A DNA stretch of 31,850 nt from Candidatus Atribacteria bacterium UBA6251 (GCA_002441285.1 DJVR01000042.1:1-31850), one strand, 5' to 3'. Positions 1 through 9,181 are shown, numbered from the stretch's first letter. Notes: generated by a model not told the origin, from the sequence alone. Translations and numbers: made by a program.

Positions 1-74
1 GTTTGTTTTACCATTACCATATTTTATAATTTTATTTCTTATTATACAATAAATTTTATAAAAAATGTAATCCT

Positions 75-506
75 TTATTTCTTATCAGTCGGCTTTTCAT
101 CTGGATAATTCTTTTCTCCCGATAATTTTTCTTCTCTCTTCATTTTTTCCCACATAGCCAAAGCCTCTTCCGGTGAATTTACCTTAACATCTCCAAAGAC
201 ATGGGGATGGCGACGTATAAACTTCTTGATTGCTCCTTCAAAAACCTGGTTATAAGTAAAAAGGCCTTTTCCCCGAGCTATCTCCATTTCCATAAAAATA
301 ACCATTAATAAATCGCCTAACTCTTCTTTAAGATTATCCTGATGATTAGACTGAACCGCTTGAAAGACTTCTTGCGCCTCTTCCAGAATATTAGAAGCTA
401 TGGTTTCCAAAGTTTGCTGTCTATCCCACAAACATCCCTGCGGGCTTCTTAGCTGAACAATAATATCCATCATCTCTGCTAATAATTCTTTTTCTTTTTG
501 GTACAT
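75..506 (-). CDS. mazG: MazG-type nucleoside triphosphate pyrophosphohydrolase
   Basis: The 143-residue product is a single MazG domain; the E. coli protein has two and is about 260 residues. The family removes pyrophosphate from (d)NTPs and is thought to clean or tune the nucleotide pool in the cytoplasm. Seen directly: the CLWDRQQT segment near residue 25, the metal-binding EExxE (EEAQE) followed by EELGD, and the RHPHVFGD block near residue 99. The ATG start is preceded by GGAGAAAGG at good distance. It is the last gene of a leftward run pfkA-mfd-mazG; in Bacillus a mazG-like gene also follows mfd. The tail after about residue 125 is charged and not conserved. The assignment to the MazG fold is firm, the substrate is not known. 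Confidence 0.93.
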   Translation of the reverse strand: MYQKEKELLAEMMDIIVQLRSPQGCLWDRQQTLETIASNILEEAQEVFQAVQSNHQDNLKEELGDLLMVIFMEMEIARGKGLFTYNQVFEGAIKKFIRRHPHVFGDVKVNSPEEALAMWEKMKREEKLSGEKNYPDEKPTDKK

Positions 507-579
507 TTTTTCCTTTCTCCTTTGCTTATTTTCCCAATGAAATACTACATATAATTACTGGGTTTAATAAATAAAAATA

Positions 580-3500
580 TTAGCGGGATAGATTAAGCAC
601 CAATTCCTTTAAAAACTTTAAAACTTCTGCTGGTGCAATTCCAGTGAGATCCAATTGAAGAGTTCCCGCCATTTTTTTCTCTTCTTTAATTAATCTCTTT
701 TGATAAAAGACTGATAGATGGTTAAATTTATGAGCTAAATCTAAAAATTCGGGTAGATATTTGATTAGAACTGTTTTCCCTCGCACTTTTAAGCTAATAA
801 TTCTTAATTTTTTTAAAAATATTTTCAGGTAGACCATTTCCAGGAGGTTCCTTACCTCAGGAGGATAGACCCCATATCTATCCCTGATTTCTTCTTTAAA
901 CTTTTCTAGTTGTACTATATTCTGTATCTCGGCTAATTTTTTATACCACCACAGTCTCTGCCCTATAGAGGGAATATACTGTTCTGGAATATATGCTTCA
1001 AGGGCTAAATCAATTACCGGATTAAATTCCTTAACCTCTCCTTTATATTCTCTCCCTTCTTTTAACCCATTTATTTCTTCTTCCAGTAAATGACAATAAA
1101 GGTTAAAACCTACTTCACTGACAAACCCGTGCTGCTCCTTTCCTAATAGATTACCGGCACCACGAATCTCTAAATCTCTCATAGCCAGTTTAAAACCAGA
1201 ACCTAAATCACTGAACTCCTGAATTGCCTCCAACCTCTTGTGAGCATCACCAGACATAGCTTGATAGGTAGGGTAAAAAAGATAAGCATAAGCTCTACGA
1301 TCAGCTCTCCCTACCCTGCCTCTCAATTGGTAAAGTTGAGATAAGCCAAATTGGTGAGCATCATCTATTATAATAGTATTTACATTAGGGATATCCAATC
1401 CAATTTCGATAATAGTAGTACATAGCAATATATCATACTTCTTTTCTAAAAAATCAAGCATTATGCTCTCTAATTCTTCTTCTTCCATTCGGCCGTGAGC
1501 CAGGGCAATTCTGGCCTGGGGAATAATTTGATTTAACTCTCGGGCAATCTTTGGTAAATCTCTAATTCGATTATGCACAAAAAAAACCTGCCCTCCCCGT
1601 TGCAATTCCCTTTTAATAGCTTCTCTAATTATTCTTTCCTCCCATTGGCAAATATAGGTAGCGATGGGAAATCTATCTTCTGGAGGAGTATTAATCACGC
1701 TTAAATCTCTTACCCCAATTAAAGACATATGGAGAGTTCGCGGAATGGGAGTGGCGCTTAAAGTTAAAGAATCGATATTCTCTTTTATTTTTTTTATTTT
1801 CTCTTTATGCAAAACTCCAAAACGCTGTTCTTCATCCACCACCAAAAGACCTAAATCTTTAAATTTCACATCATCTTGAATTAGTCGGTGGGTCCCAATA
1901 ATGATATCTATCTTTCCCTCTTTCAATTGTTCAATAATCTCCTGTTGCTCGCCTCTATTTCTAAAACGAGAAAGCATATTAATATTAATCGGAAAAGAGC
2001 GCATTCTTTCCCTAAAGGTTTCATAATGTTGTTGAACCAGGATAGTAGTGGGGGCCAACATAGCTACCTGTTTCCCATCCATTACTGCTTTAAAAGCAGC
2101 ACGAATGGCTATTTCTGTTTTACCATACCCTACATCACCACAGATTAGTCTTTCCATAGGACGAGAATTTTCCATATCCTTTTTTACTTCTTGCAAGGCT
2201 TGCATCTGATCATAGGTCTCTTCAAAGGGGAAAGACATTTCTAATTCCTGTTGCCAGTAATTATCAGAAGAAAAAGCAAAACCTTTAATACTTTGCCGGG
2301 TAAGATATAGTTGGTAGAGCTCCTGAGCAAGTTTTTTTACCGAAGCTTTAACCCTTTTTTTGGTCCTCTCCCAGGATACCCCTCCTAATCGATTGATTTT
2401 GGGTTGCTGATCTTTTACTCCAATATACTTATGCACCAGATTAAATTGATCTACCGGGACATATAATTTATCCCCTTCCGCATATTCGATAAAGAGATAG
2501 TCCTGTCTTAACCCTCTTGCCAGGAGGTTTACTATCCCTCGATAAATCCCAATACCATGATCGATATGGACTACATAATCACCTGATTTTATATCCAGCC
2601 AGGAAGATAGAGTTTCACTTTTATAGCGGAAAGGTTTATAACGATGATTCCTTACTTTACCGAATATTTCTTGTTCGGTAATTACCAGAAAATTTATTTC
2701 GGGCAGGTGGAAGCCATAATTTAAATAACCATAAGTAATATAAATCAAATTATTAGAACAAGAATATTCATTTAATCTTCCCTGATGGAACCTTTCCATT
2801 CCCCTTTCTTCTAATATCTCAGCCAGTCGATTAGTCCTTCCTTCGCTTCTTAAGAGAAGTAGAATGTGCTGCTTTTCTTCCAGGTATTTTTTTAAATCTT
2901 TTACCAAAAGATCTAAATTACCAAAATAAGAACTAATTTCTTCCTTTTGAAAAGAGAATTTTCGCTCTTCTTCTTTTTTTTTATTAATTTCTGCACATAT
3001 AGAAGAAAAGCAAATATTTTTTTTCTCTTTTATTTTTTGATACAAATTCAACCAGGAGAAAAAATAGGCTGAGGGGGCGAAAGAAGGCCCATCTTTCTTT
3101 TCTTCTCCTTCCCCTATGATTTTTTGATATCTTTGGGTAACCTCTTCCCAAAAATTTTTAGCTTTTTCTTCTAATATTTCTGGCTCGTTGAGCATTATCA
3201 TTAGATTATCGGGAAGATAATCTATTAAAGTACTTATAGCTGCGCTAGTTATATCATCTAAATAAATAGAGTTAATCTCACAGGAAGGCAACAAGGTAAA
3301 GTTATTGATTTTAGCAATGGAATTCTGGGTATCCAGATTAAAATAACGAATGGATTCGATTTGATCAGCAAATAACTCTAAACGAAGAGAATTTTTGCTA
3401 CTTACTGGGAAAAAATCAATGATACCCCCCCGACTGGAAAATTGTCCTTTCCTTTCTACCATTTCTGCTGGCTGGTAGTTTTGAGATAATAAAAATTCAA

Positions 3501-4035
3501 TAAACACTTCCTTTTTTAAATTATCCCCGACCTGAAGTTCTCGACTAGCCTGGCGAAAATCTTCTGGTTTAATCAATTTAGAAAGCAATGCTTTAATTTC
3601 AGTTATTACTATAACCCTTTCTTTTGACCATTCCTCTTTCTTTGAGCTGAGTTGATTTAAGATACTAATTCTTTGTTCCCTAATTTGTGGATCTGGAGAA
3701 ATATCTTCATAAGGTAGAATATCTAAAGAAGGAAAGAGAAAGATATTCTTCCGAGGAAACCGAATTAATAGAGTAGATAAATCTTGATAAATCATTAAAG
3801 CATCTTCTGAGGTATCGGTAATAATCAAACAGGAATCTTCTACTTCTTCTATCAAAGCAGAAAGCAAAAAAGAACGGCTACTGTTCTTTAATCCAAAAAT
3901 TTGTAAATTATTATTTCGTTTTTCTTTCAAAAAGCTTAGAATATTATTATACTGGTAAGATCTTTTCCACAGAGACAATAAGCCAACTAAAGCCATTCTA
4001 TAATTATTTAATTTCCTTTCCATAAGATTTATCAT
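580..4035 (-). CDS. mfd: Transcription-repair coupling factor Mfd
   Basis: The 1151-residue product is the usual size for Mfd, the ATP-driven translocase that pushes stalled RNA polymerase off DNA damage and recruits UvrA. Seen: an N-terminal UvrB-like part (FPSLDILPYEDISPD near 101-115; QFSSRGGIIDFFP near 198-210), the RNA-polymerase-binding CarD-like domain starting at SGDYVVHIDHGIGIY (484-498), Walker A GDVGYGKTE (633-641), DEEQ (734-737), SATPIPRT (760-767), and the RecG-like second helicase lobe and TRCF C-terminal domain. It starts 37 bases after pfkA. The start is uncertain: neither ATG 4035 nor the in-frame ATG 4023 has a clear Shine-Dalgarno sequence, so translation may be coupled to pfkA. 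No truncation or missing motif is visible. Confidence 0.97.
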   Translation of the reverse strand: MINLMERKLNNYRMALVGLLSLWKRSYQYNNILSFLKEKRNNNLQIFGLKNSSRSFLLSALIEEVEDSCLIITDTSEDALMIYQDLSTLLIRFPRKNIFLFPSLDILPYEDISPDPQIREQRISILNQLSSKKEEWSKERVIVITEIKALLSKLIKPEDFRQASRELQVGDNLKKEVFIEFLLSQNYQPAEMVERKGQFSSRGGIIDFFPVSSKNSLRLELFADQIESIRYFNLDTQNSIAKINNFTLLPSCEINSIYLDDITSAAISTLIDYLPDNLMIMLNEPEILEEKAKNFWEEVTQRYQKIIGEGEEKKDGPSFAPSAYFFSWLNLYQKIKEKKNICFSSICAEINKKKEEERKFSFQKEEISSYFGNLDLLVKDLKKYLEEKQHILLLLRSEGRTNRLAEILEERGMERFHQGRLNEYSCSNNLIYITYGYLNYGFHLPEINFLVITEQEIFGKVRNHRYKPFRYKSETLSSWLDIKSGDYVVHIDHGIGIYRGIVNLLARGLRQDYLFIEYAEGDKLYVPVDQFNLVHKYIGVKDQQPKINRLGGVSWERTKKRVKASVKKLAQELYQLYLTRQSIKGFAFSSDNYWQQELEMSFPFEETYDQMQALQEVKKDMENSRPMERLICGDVGYGKTEIAIRAAFKAVMDGKQVAMLAPTTILVQQHYETFRERMRSFPININMLSRFRNRGEQQEIIEQLKEGKIDIIIGTHRLIQDDVKFKDLGLLVVDEEQRFGVLHKEKIKKIKENIDSLTLSATPIPRTLHMSLIGVRDLSVINTPPEDRFPIATYICQWEERIIREAIKRELQRGGQVFFVHNRIRDLPKIARELNQIIPQARIALAHGRMEEEELESIMLDFLEKKYDILLCTTIIEIGLDIPNVNTIIIDDAHQFGLSQLYQLRGRVGRADRRAYAYLFYPTYQAMSGDAHKRLEAIQEFSDLGSGFKLAMRDLEIRGAGNLLGKEQHGFVSEVGFNLYCHLLEEEINGLKEGREYKGEVKEFNPVIDLALEAYIPEQYIPSIGQRLWWYKKLAEIQNIVQLEKFKEEIRDRYGVYPPEVRNLLEMVYLKIFLKKLRIISLKVRGKTVLIKYLPEFLDLAHKFNHLSVFYQKRLIKEEKKMAGTLQLDLTGIAPAEVLKFLKELVLNLSR

Positions 4036-4072
4036 TCTTGGGTTATTGATAGTAATTCATTTGCCTTAGTTT

Positions 4073-5035
4073 TTACTGAGCTAAAATCAGGGCTAAATTA
4101 TAAATCTCCCGATTAATAGGTTTTTGTTGACTCAATACTATATCAATATCAGTAGCTTTAATCTGATTACCTATTAAACCCACCATTTTTCCACTCTCAC
4201 CCTTGAGGAGTCTTTCTACTGCTGCACCGCCCAAACGGCTACCTAAAATTCTGTCAAAAGCAGATGGAGAACCTCCTCTTTGTAAATAACCTAAAATAGT
4301 TACCCGAGTATCAAAACCTATATCCTCTTTCAAATATTTACGTATCTCTTCAGTCTTTCCCACTCCTTCGGCAATGATTACGATGCAGTGTGTTTTGCCT
4401 CTCTGATAACCTGCCCTTAGCTTCACTGAAATTTCTGCTAAATCATAAGGGATTTCAGGAATTAAGACTACTTCTACTCCTCCTGCCATACCCCCCATTA
4501 AAGCCAGGTACCCCGAGTTTCTACCCATTACTTCTATAACAAAAGCTCTCTGATGAGAAGAAGCAGTATCTTTAATCCTATCAATAGCCTCCAAAATAGT
4601 ATTCAAAGCGGTATCCACCCCTATAGCCATATCGGTACTGGCTAAATCGTTATCTATGGTAGCAGGAATGCCTATTGCTCGCACCCCCAGGTGATTCAAA
4701 TCACGAATTCCTCTTAAAGTACCATCCCCACCTATTGCTACCAGACCATCAATAGCCAACTCCTTTAATCTTTCTACCGCTATATTCAAACCTTCTGGTG
4801 TTTTGAATTTCTCACTACGTGAGGTTTGAAGAATAGTCCCTCCTCGATGTAAGATACCGCCTACTGAGGGAAGGCTCATTAAACGAAATTTACCCTCTAA
4901 TAGCCCGGTAAATCCTTTTTCAATTCCCCATACCTCCAAATTATAAAAGATCCCGGTACGAACTACTGCCCTTAGAGCAGCATTCATACCCGGAGAATCT
5001 CCTCCACTGGTTAAAACTGCAATTCTTTTCATCAT
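4073..5035 (-). CDS. pfkA: 6-phosphofructokinase (ATP type)
   Basis: This enzyme phosphorylates fructose 6-phosphate in glycolysis. Motifs seen: GGDSPGMN near the N-terminus, GGDGT (102-106) and PATIDND (124-130) carrying the catalytic Asp. The glycine in GGDGT is typical of ATP-using enzymes; PPi enzymes have Asp there and Lys in PKTIDND. Here the second position is Ala, not the usual Gly, which is a mild oddity. The reading frame is open to a GTG at 5044, but AGAGGGGGG sits about 10 bases before ATG 5035, and family proteins begin MKRI, so ATG 5035 (or 5032) is preferred, giving about 320 residues. It lies between pth and mfd, where Bacillus has no pfkA. A terminator upstream (5164-5193) implies its own promoter within 5045-5160. 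Confidence 0.95.
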   Translation of the reverse strand: MMKRIAVLTSGGDSPGMNAALRAVVRTGIFYNLEVWGIEKGFTGLLEGKFRLMSLPSVGGILHRGGTILQTSRSEKFKTPEGLNIAVERLKELAIDGLVAIGGDGTLRGIRDLNHLGVRAIGIPATIDNDLASTDMAIGVDTALNTILEAIDRIKDTASSHQRAFVIEVMGRNSGYLALMGGMAGGVEVVLIPEIPYDLAEISVKLRAGYQRGKTHCIVIIAEGVGKTEEIRKYLKEDIGFDTRVTILGYLQRGGSPSAFDRILGSRLGGAAVERLLKGESGKMVGLIGNQIKATDIDIVLSQQKPINREIYNLALILAQ

Positions 5036-5163
5036 TTTTATCACACCCCCCTCTAGTTAAGTTGATAGAGAAAGAGAAAAATCTTTATTAAAAGATTTGA
5101 GTGATCAGGATAATCAGAATATATCTTGTGCTTATTTTATCTAATCACTAATAATTTGTCTAT

Positions 5164-5193
5164 AAAAAAGGGACATATAATAGAATATGCCCC
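5164..5193 (-). terminator. Intrinsic terminator after pth
   Basis: On the minus strand GGGGCATAT and ATATGTCCC can form a 9-pair stem (one G-U) around a 6-base loop, directly followed by six T residues. It lies about 50 bases past the pth stop and separates the glmU-prs-rplY-pth block from pfkA-mfd-mazG. Confidence 0.8.
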
Positions 5194-5244
5194 TTGAATT
5201 TATCCTTTTCGTTAAATGTTTTGTCAAATCTAAAGTCTCAATCT

Positions 5245-5811
5245 TTAATTATACTCTCTCATTGCCTTTTCAAAACCATCCTGAAAAATTCTACGAATAG
5301 CTTCTACTGCCTGCCCAATAACCTTCTCCACCTGTTTTTCTTCTTCGGCAGTAAAATTAGAAAGTACATAATCTCTATAATTCAGGTTTATTGCCAAAGA
5401 AGGCCTCCCAATTCCTACTCGGATTCGGGGTATTCCCTCACTTCCCAATGCTTGAATAATCGATTCCATTCCATTGTGGCCTCCGGCACTACCCTTTTTC
5501 CGAATTCTTAATTGACCTAGGTTTAAATATAGATCATCATAAACAATTAGGAGATTCTCTAACTCTATTCGATAATAATTAACTATTCTACTTACAGCTC
5601 TCCCGCTTAAATTCATATAGGTTTGGGGTTTAACCAGAATTATCTTTTCCTGCTTTACCAAACCAGAAGCAATTAAGGAATATTGACTCTTTGCTACTTT
5701 GAAGATAAGTTTCTCCTGTCGAGCTAATTCCTCTATTACTCTAAAACCTATATTATGGCGAGTAAAACAGTACTCTTCTCCGGGATTACCTAAACCGATT
5801 ACAATTTTCAA
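5245..5811 (-). CDS. pth: Peptidyl-tRNA hydrolase
   Basis: The enzyme releases peptides from peptidyl-tRNA that drops off ribosomes. The 188-residue product carries all the family's landmarks: GLGNPG (6-11) with N10, TRHNIGF with catalytic H19, KPQTYMNLSG (61-70) with N67, the YDD pair at 91-93 and GSAGGHNGM with N113. These match E. coli N10, H20, N68, D93 and N114 with an offset of at most one. The start is TTG at 5811; an in-frame TAG lies four codons upstream, so no longer form is possible, and AGAAAGG lies about 15 bases upstream. It follows rplY by 60 bases, as in the Bacillus ctc-pth order, and is followed by a terminator. Confidence 0.97.
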   Translation of the reverse strand: MKIVIGLGNPGEEYCFTRHNIGFRVIEELARQEKLIFKVAKSQYSLIASGLVKQEKIILVKPQTYMNLSGRAVSRIVNYYRIELENLLIVYDDLYLNLGQLRIRKKGSAGGHNGMESIIQALGSEGIPRIRVGIGRPSLAINLNYRDYVLSNFTAEEEKQVEKVIGQAVEAIRRIFQDGFEKAMREYN

Positions 5812-5871
5812 TAAAGTAACTAGTACCTTTCTTTACTCTTAATGATATAAAATATTCTTTTTGGTAAGAAG

Positions 5872-6519
5872 TTATTCTTCTGTTTTCTTCTCTTCCTGTT
5901 CTTCTGCTTTTTCAGGTGCTTCCTCGGCAGCTTCTTCTTCGGCTACTTCCTCTATCTTGGTTGGCGGATGTACTGCTACTATAATCCTTTCGGGTTCAGT
6001 AATTAATTCAATCCCTTCAGGAAGTTCAATCTCTCCGGCAGTAATATGATCATTAATCTTAAGCTGGCTAATATCTATCGGAATATTTTCCGGAATCTGG
6101 GAAGGTAGGCATTTTATTTCAATTTTTCTTAACTCTAGATCTAAAACTCCTCCTTCTTTTACCCCGATTGAGGTCCCTGTCAACTCAATACCGACTTCTA
6201 CCTCAATCTTCTCTTTTAGAGTTACTCCATAAAAATCAACATGCTGAATCTGTTTTTTTAGATTATCGTATTGAATATCCTTAATAATAGCCAAACGTTC
6301 ATTTATTTTCCCTTGATCATCTATTTCCAAATTAATCATGGCATGTCTCTTGGTGGAAATCAGTCTAACCAAATCTTCTTTTTTTACTTTTAGAAGGGTA
6401 TTTTGCTTTTTACGATGAGAATACAATACTCCGGGAATCTTTCCCTCCGCTCTGATTTTCTTACTTATCTCTTTTCCTTTTTCTTTTCTTAATTCAGCCT
6501 TTAAAATTATTTTCTCCAT
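5872..6519 (-). CDS. rplY: Ribosomal protein bL25, Ctc form
   Basis: bL25 binds 5S rRNA in the large ribosomal subunit. The 215-residue product is the long Ctc form: an N-terminal 5S-binding domain beginning ILKAELRKEKGKE with the IPGVLYSH segment, a beta-rich C-terminal domain (about residues 95-190), and a very acidic Glu/Ala/Lys tail from about residue 191. The ATG start has GGAGG seven bases upstream. It sits between prs and pth exactly as ctc does in Bacillus, with a 33-base gap to prs. In Bacillus ctc is a general-stress gene; no stress promoter is visible here, so it is probably co-transcribed. Confidence 0.95.
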   Translation of the reverse strand: MEKIILKAELRKEKGKEISKKIRAEGKIPGVLYSHRKKQNTLLKVKKEDLVRLISTKRHAMINLEIDDQGKINERLAIIKDIQYDNLKKQIQHVDFYGVTLKEKIEVEVGIELTGTSIGVKEGGVLDLELRKIEIKCLPSQIPENIPIDISQLKINDHITAGEIELPEGIELITEPERIIVAVHPPTKIEEVAEEEAAEEAPEKAEEQEEKKTEE

Positions 6520-6552
6520 TTGTCAATCCTCCACTCTATTAGTTCATCTCTT

Positions 6553-7494
6553 TTATTTCTTAAATAATTCACTTACTGATAAATCATTATGAATTCTATA
6601 AATTGCCTGGGCAAATAACCCAGCAACCGATAAAACCTTGATTCCCTCCAGATTATGATTTTCTTTTAAGGGTATAGTATTGGTTACTACTATCTCTTTA
6701 CAAATCGATTCCTGTAAAGATTTTTTTAACCTCTCTTGAGCAGGAGGGGCAAAAACCGGATGAGTAGCACAAACATAGACCTCTTTTACTCCCGCACTTA
6801 ATAAGGCTTGACTACCTCTATTTACTGAACCAGCAGTATCAATAATATCATCCACTAAAATGGCGGTTCTTCCTTCTACCTCACCGACAATATGCATAAT
6901 TTCAACATCATTAAAAGATGACCTATATTTATCAATTATGGCAATAGATTTTCCTATTCTACCGGCAAACTCTCTGGCTCGAGCAGTCCCACCTACATCA
7001 GGAGATACTACCACTACATTATCTAAGTTCTTTTCCTTAAAATATTCGGCCAAGATAGTCACTCCCTCTAACTGATCTACCGGAATATCAAAAAATCCCT
7101 GGATCTGCCCAGCATGTAAATCCATAGTCAAAATACGGTTAGCTCCGGCAGAAACCAAGAGATTGGCTACTAATTTTGCGCTAATCGGTTCCCGCGGACG
7201 GGTTTTTCTATCCTGTCGGGCATAACCATAATAGGGTATTACAGCGGTAATTCTACCAGCTGAAGCCCTTTTCAAAGCATCAATCATAATCAATAATTCC
7301 ATCAAATTTTCATTAATAGGAGGACAAGTAGATTGGACAATAAAAATATCCTCTCCCCTGACACTCTCATCTATCTTTACCTGTATTTCACCATCCGGGA
7401 ATCTGGAAATCTCAGCCTTTCCTAAAGTAATATTTAGATGTTGACATATTTCCTGGGCTAATTTTTGATTAGAATTCCCGGCAAATACTTCCAA
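6553..7494 (-). CDS. prs: Ribose-phosphate pyrophosphokinase (PRPP synthase)
   Basis: The enzyme makes PRPP from ribose 5-phosphate and ATP, the precursor for nucleotides, His and Trp. Seen: FAGNSNQKLA at the N-terminus, SRFPDGE (30-36), the flexible-loop region YYGYARQDRK (88-97), MDLHAGQIQGFF (124-135) and the PRPP-binding VDDIIDTAGS (214-223). The start is a problem. The TTG at 7494 lacks a Shine-Dalgarno sequence; the frame stays open upstream as VSYDKKS, which resembles family N-termini, to a TGA at 7530-7528 with no ATG, GTG or TTG between. An ATG at 7508 is out of frame by one base next to a run of six A. The protein may therefore be a few residues longer than annotated. Gene order glmU-prs-rplY supports the call. 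Confidence 0.95.
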   Translation of the reverse strand: MEVFAGNSNQKLAQEICQHLNITLGKAEISRFPDGEIQVKIDESVRGEDIFIVQSTCPPINENLMELLIMIDALKRASAGRITAVIPYYGYARQDRKTRPREPISAKLVANLLVSAGANRILTMDLHAGQIQGFFDIPVDQLEGVTILAEYFKEKNLDNVVVVSPDVGGTARAREFAGRIGKSIAIIDKYRSSFNDVEIMHIVGEVEGRTAILVDDIIDTAGSVNRGSQALLSAGVKEVYVCATHPVFAPPAQERLKKSLQESICKEIVVTNTIPLKENHNLEGIKVLSVAGLFAQAIYRIHNDLSVSELFKK

Positions 7495-7564
7495 CGATTT
7501 TTTATCATAAGATACTAAAATTTGTCCTCAACCCCCTTACTTATGATTTAATTAATTCTACTCT

Positions 7565-8953
7565 TTAATCTTTCTTTTTCCTTTTTTTCCAGCCGATAAT
7601 ATTCCTTTGCGGTGAACGAGCAATACCTAAACTCTGGGGAGGAACTTCTGTAGTGATAGTAGAACCTGCTCCAGTATACGCTTTCTTACCAATTTTAACT
7701 GGTGCAACCAGGGCATTATTACTACCAATAAAAGCTTCATCTTCAATGATAGTTTGATTCTTCTTTACTCCATCATAATTACAGGTAATAGTTCCTGCTC
7801 CAATATTTACTCTTTTACCAATCAAGGCATCTCCCAGATAGGTTAAATGAGATGCTTTGCTACCTTCACCAATCATTGATTTTTTAACTTCTACGAAATT
7901 TCCTATTTTAACTCTCTTTTTAATCCTATTTCCTGGTCTTAAATGAGCATAAGGTCCAATTTGAACCTCATCTTCAATAATACTCTCTTCCACAACTGAA
8001 GCCCAAACTCTTACTCTTTTTCCTATTTTAGAATTAATTATTTGTGTATAAGGTCCAATAAAACAGTCAGAACCAATATGAGTGTCCCCTTGAATTATAG
8101 TACCTGGATAAATTACGGTATCAGCACCAATCTTTACACCTTCTTCAATATAAGTATGATTTGGATCCAATATTGAGACACCTTGCTGCATTAATTTTTG
8201 AGAGATTCTTTGATAAATTCGGTAAGCAGTTTCTGCTAACTCTAAGCGAGTATTAATCCCTGAAGCTTCTTCGGGATCATCAAGAATGATACTTTCTACT
8301 TTGCCACCTTCCGCTAATAATATCTTTACCACATCAGTAAGATAATATTCTTTTTGTTGATTATCTGGAACAATCTTATTCAAAGAACGATAAAGAGCAT
8401 CTGCTCTAAAACAATAAATACCAGCATTAATTTCCTGAATCCCTTTCATATCCTGAGGTAAATCGGCTTCTTCTATAATGCCTAAAATTCTATCTTCTTG
8501 ATTACGAATAATTCTTCCATAACCAGAAGGATTTTTTACTATAGCGGAATACAGGGTGCAATCATTCCCTTTACGGCAATGCTGTCGTAAAAGTCTTTTT
8601 AGGCTTTGAGCTTTTAAAAAGGGGGTATCGCCAGAGAGAACCAATATTTGACCTTTAAAATGCTCTAATTTTTTCCTGGTTTGTAACACTGCATGAGCTG
8701 TCCCTAGCTGTTTTTCTTGATTTACATATTCCACCTGGTTTTGAAATAATTCTTTTACCTTCTCACTCTGGTAACCGACAATTAATAATTTTCTTTTTGG
8801 ATGTATCTGGTTTACTATGTCAAGAATATAACTTAAGATGGGCTTCCCGGCAAGATGGTGCAGTACTTTGGGGTAATCTGACTTCATCCTTTTCCCCTTT
8901 CCTGCTGCCATAACGACTACAGCGATATCCTCCATAACCCTAATACCCCACAA
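7565..8953 (-). CDS. glmU: Bifunctional UDP-GlcNAc pyrophosphorylase / GlcN-1-P acetyltransferase
   Basis: GlmU catalyses the last two steps to UDP-GlcNAc, needed for peptidoglycan. The 462-residue product is full length. The N-terminal half has the nucleotidyltransferase signature AAGKGKRM (16-23) with K29, LSGDTP (106-111) and NAGIY (176-180). The C-terminal half is a left-handed beta helix of hexapeptide repeats from about residue 270, with RPGN (339-342), catalytic H369 in SHLTYLGDA and GAGTITCNYDG (385-395). The tail is lysine-rich. The TTG at 8953 is preceded by AAAAGGA at good spacing; an in-frame ATG at 8935 with a closer, poorer AGGG is the alternative. It is the first gene after the tRNA-Gln terminator, so a promoter should lie in 8954-9120. 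Confidence 0.96.
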   Translation of the reverse strand: MWGIRVMEDIAVVVMAAGKGKRMKSDYPKVLHHLAGKPILSYILDIVNQIHPKRKLLIVGYQSEKVKELFQNQVEYVNQEKQLGTAHAVLQTRKKLEHFKGQILVLSGDTPFLKAQSLKRLLRQHCRKGNDCTLYSAIVKNPSGYGRIIRNQEDRILGIIEEADLPQDMKGIQEINAGIYCFRADALYRSLNKIVPDNQQKEYYLTDVVKILLAEGGKVESIILDDPEEASGINTRLELAETAYRIYQRISQKLMQQGVSILDPNHTYIEEGVKIGADTVIYPGTIIQGDTHIGSDCFIGPYTQIINSKIGKRVRVWASVVEESIIEDEVQIGPYAHLRPGNRIKKRVKIGNFVEVKKSMIGEGSKASHLTYLGDALIGKRVNIGAGTITCNYDGVKKNQTIIEDEAFIGSNNALVAPVKIGKKAYTGAGSTITTEVPPQSLGIARSPQRNIIGWKKRKKKD

Positions 8954-9006
8954 TCAAAATCCTTTTTGGATAATTATTATTGTTTTTAATCTCTTATATC
9001 CTCTTT

Positions 9007-9044
9007 TTACAATTGTAATTCTAATAATTAATTATAATTGTAAT
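9007..9044. promoter_or_regulatory. Pair of near-palindromic sites upstream of glmU
   Basis: TTACAATTGTAA (9007-9018) is a perfect 12-base palindrome, and TTATAATTGTAAT (9032-9044) repeats it with one change, 25 bases away. The first contains TACAATTGTA, the form of operator bound by CopY/BlaI-type repressors. The setting is very AT-rich, so chance is a real alternative, and no such repressor is encoded in the window. Confidence 0.25.
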
Positions 9045-9120
9045 AGTATAGTTTTTTGATTATTCTTAAAATATCATATCATAAGAGCTAGTATTTTTAA
9101 AACCCTAAAAATAAAAATTT

Positions 9121-9143
9121 GAGTCAGACATAAGATCTGACTC
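9121..9143 (-). terminator. Intrinsic terminator after tRNA-Gln
   Basis: GAGTCAGA and TCTGACTC form a perfect 8-pair stem around a 7-base loop. On the minus strand it is followed by AAATTTTTATTTTTA. It lies between tRNA-Gln and glmU, so it ends the spoVG/tRNA-Gln transcript. Confidence 0.75.
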
Positions 9144-9181
9144 CTTTTCAAATTTAATAATTTTGCGTTATAGAAAGAAAG

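Noticed and set aside
5081..5100. AAATCTTT/AAAGATTT hairpin in the pfkA leader as an attenuator.
   Set aside because: Short, AT-rich stem without alternative pairing or a leader peptide; chance is likely.
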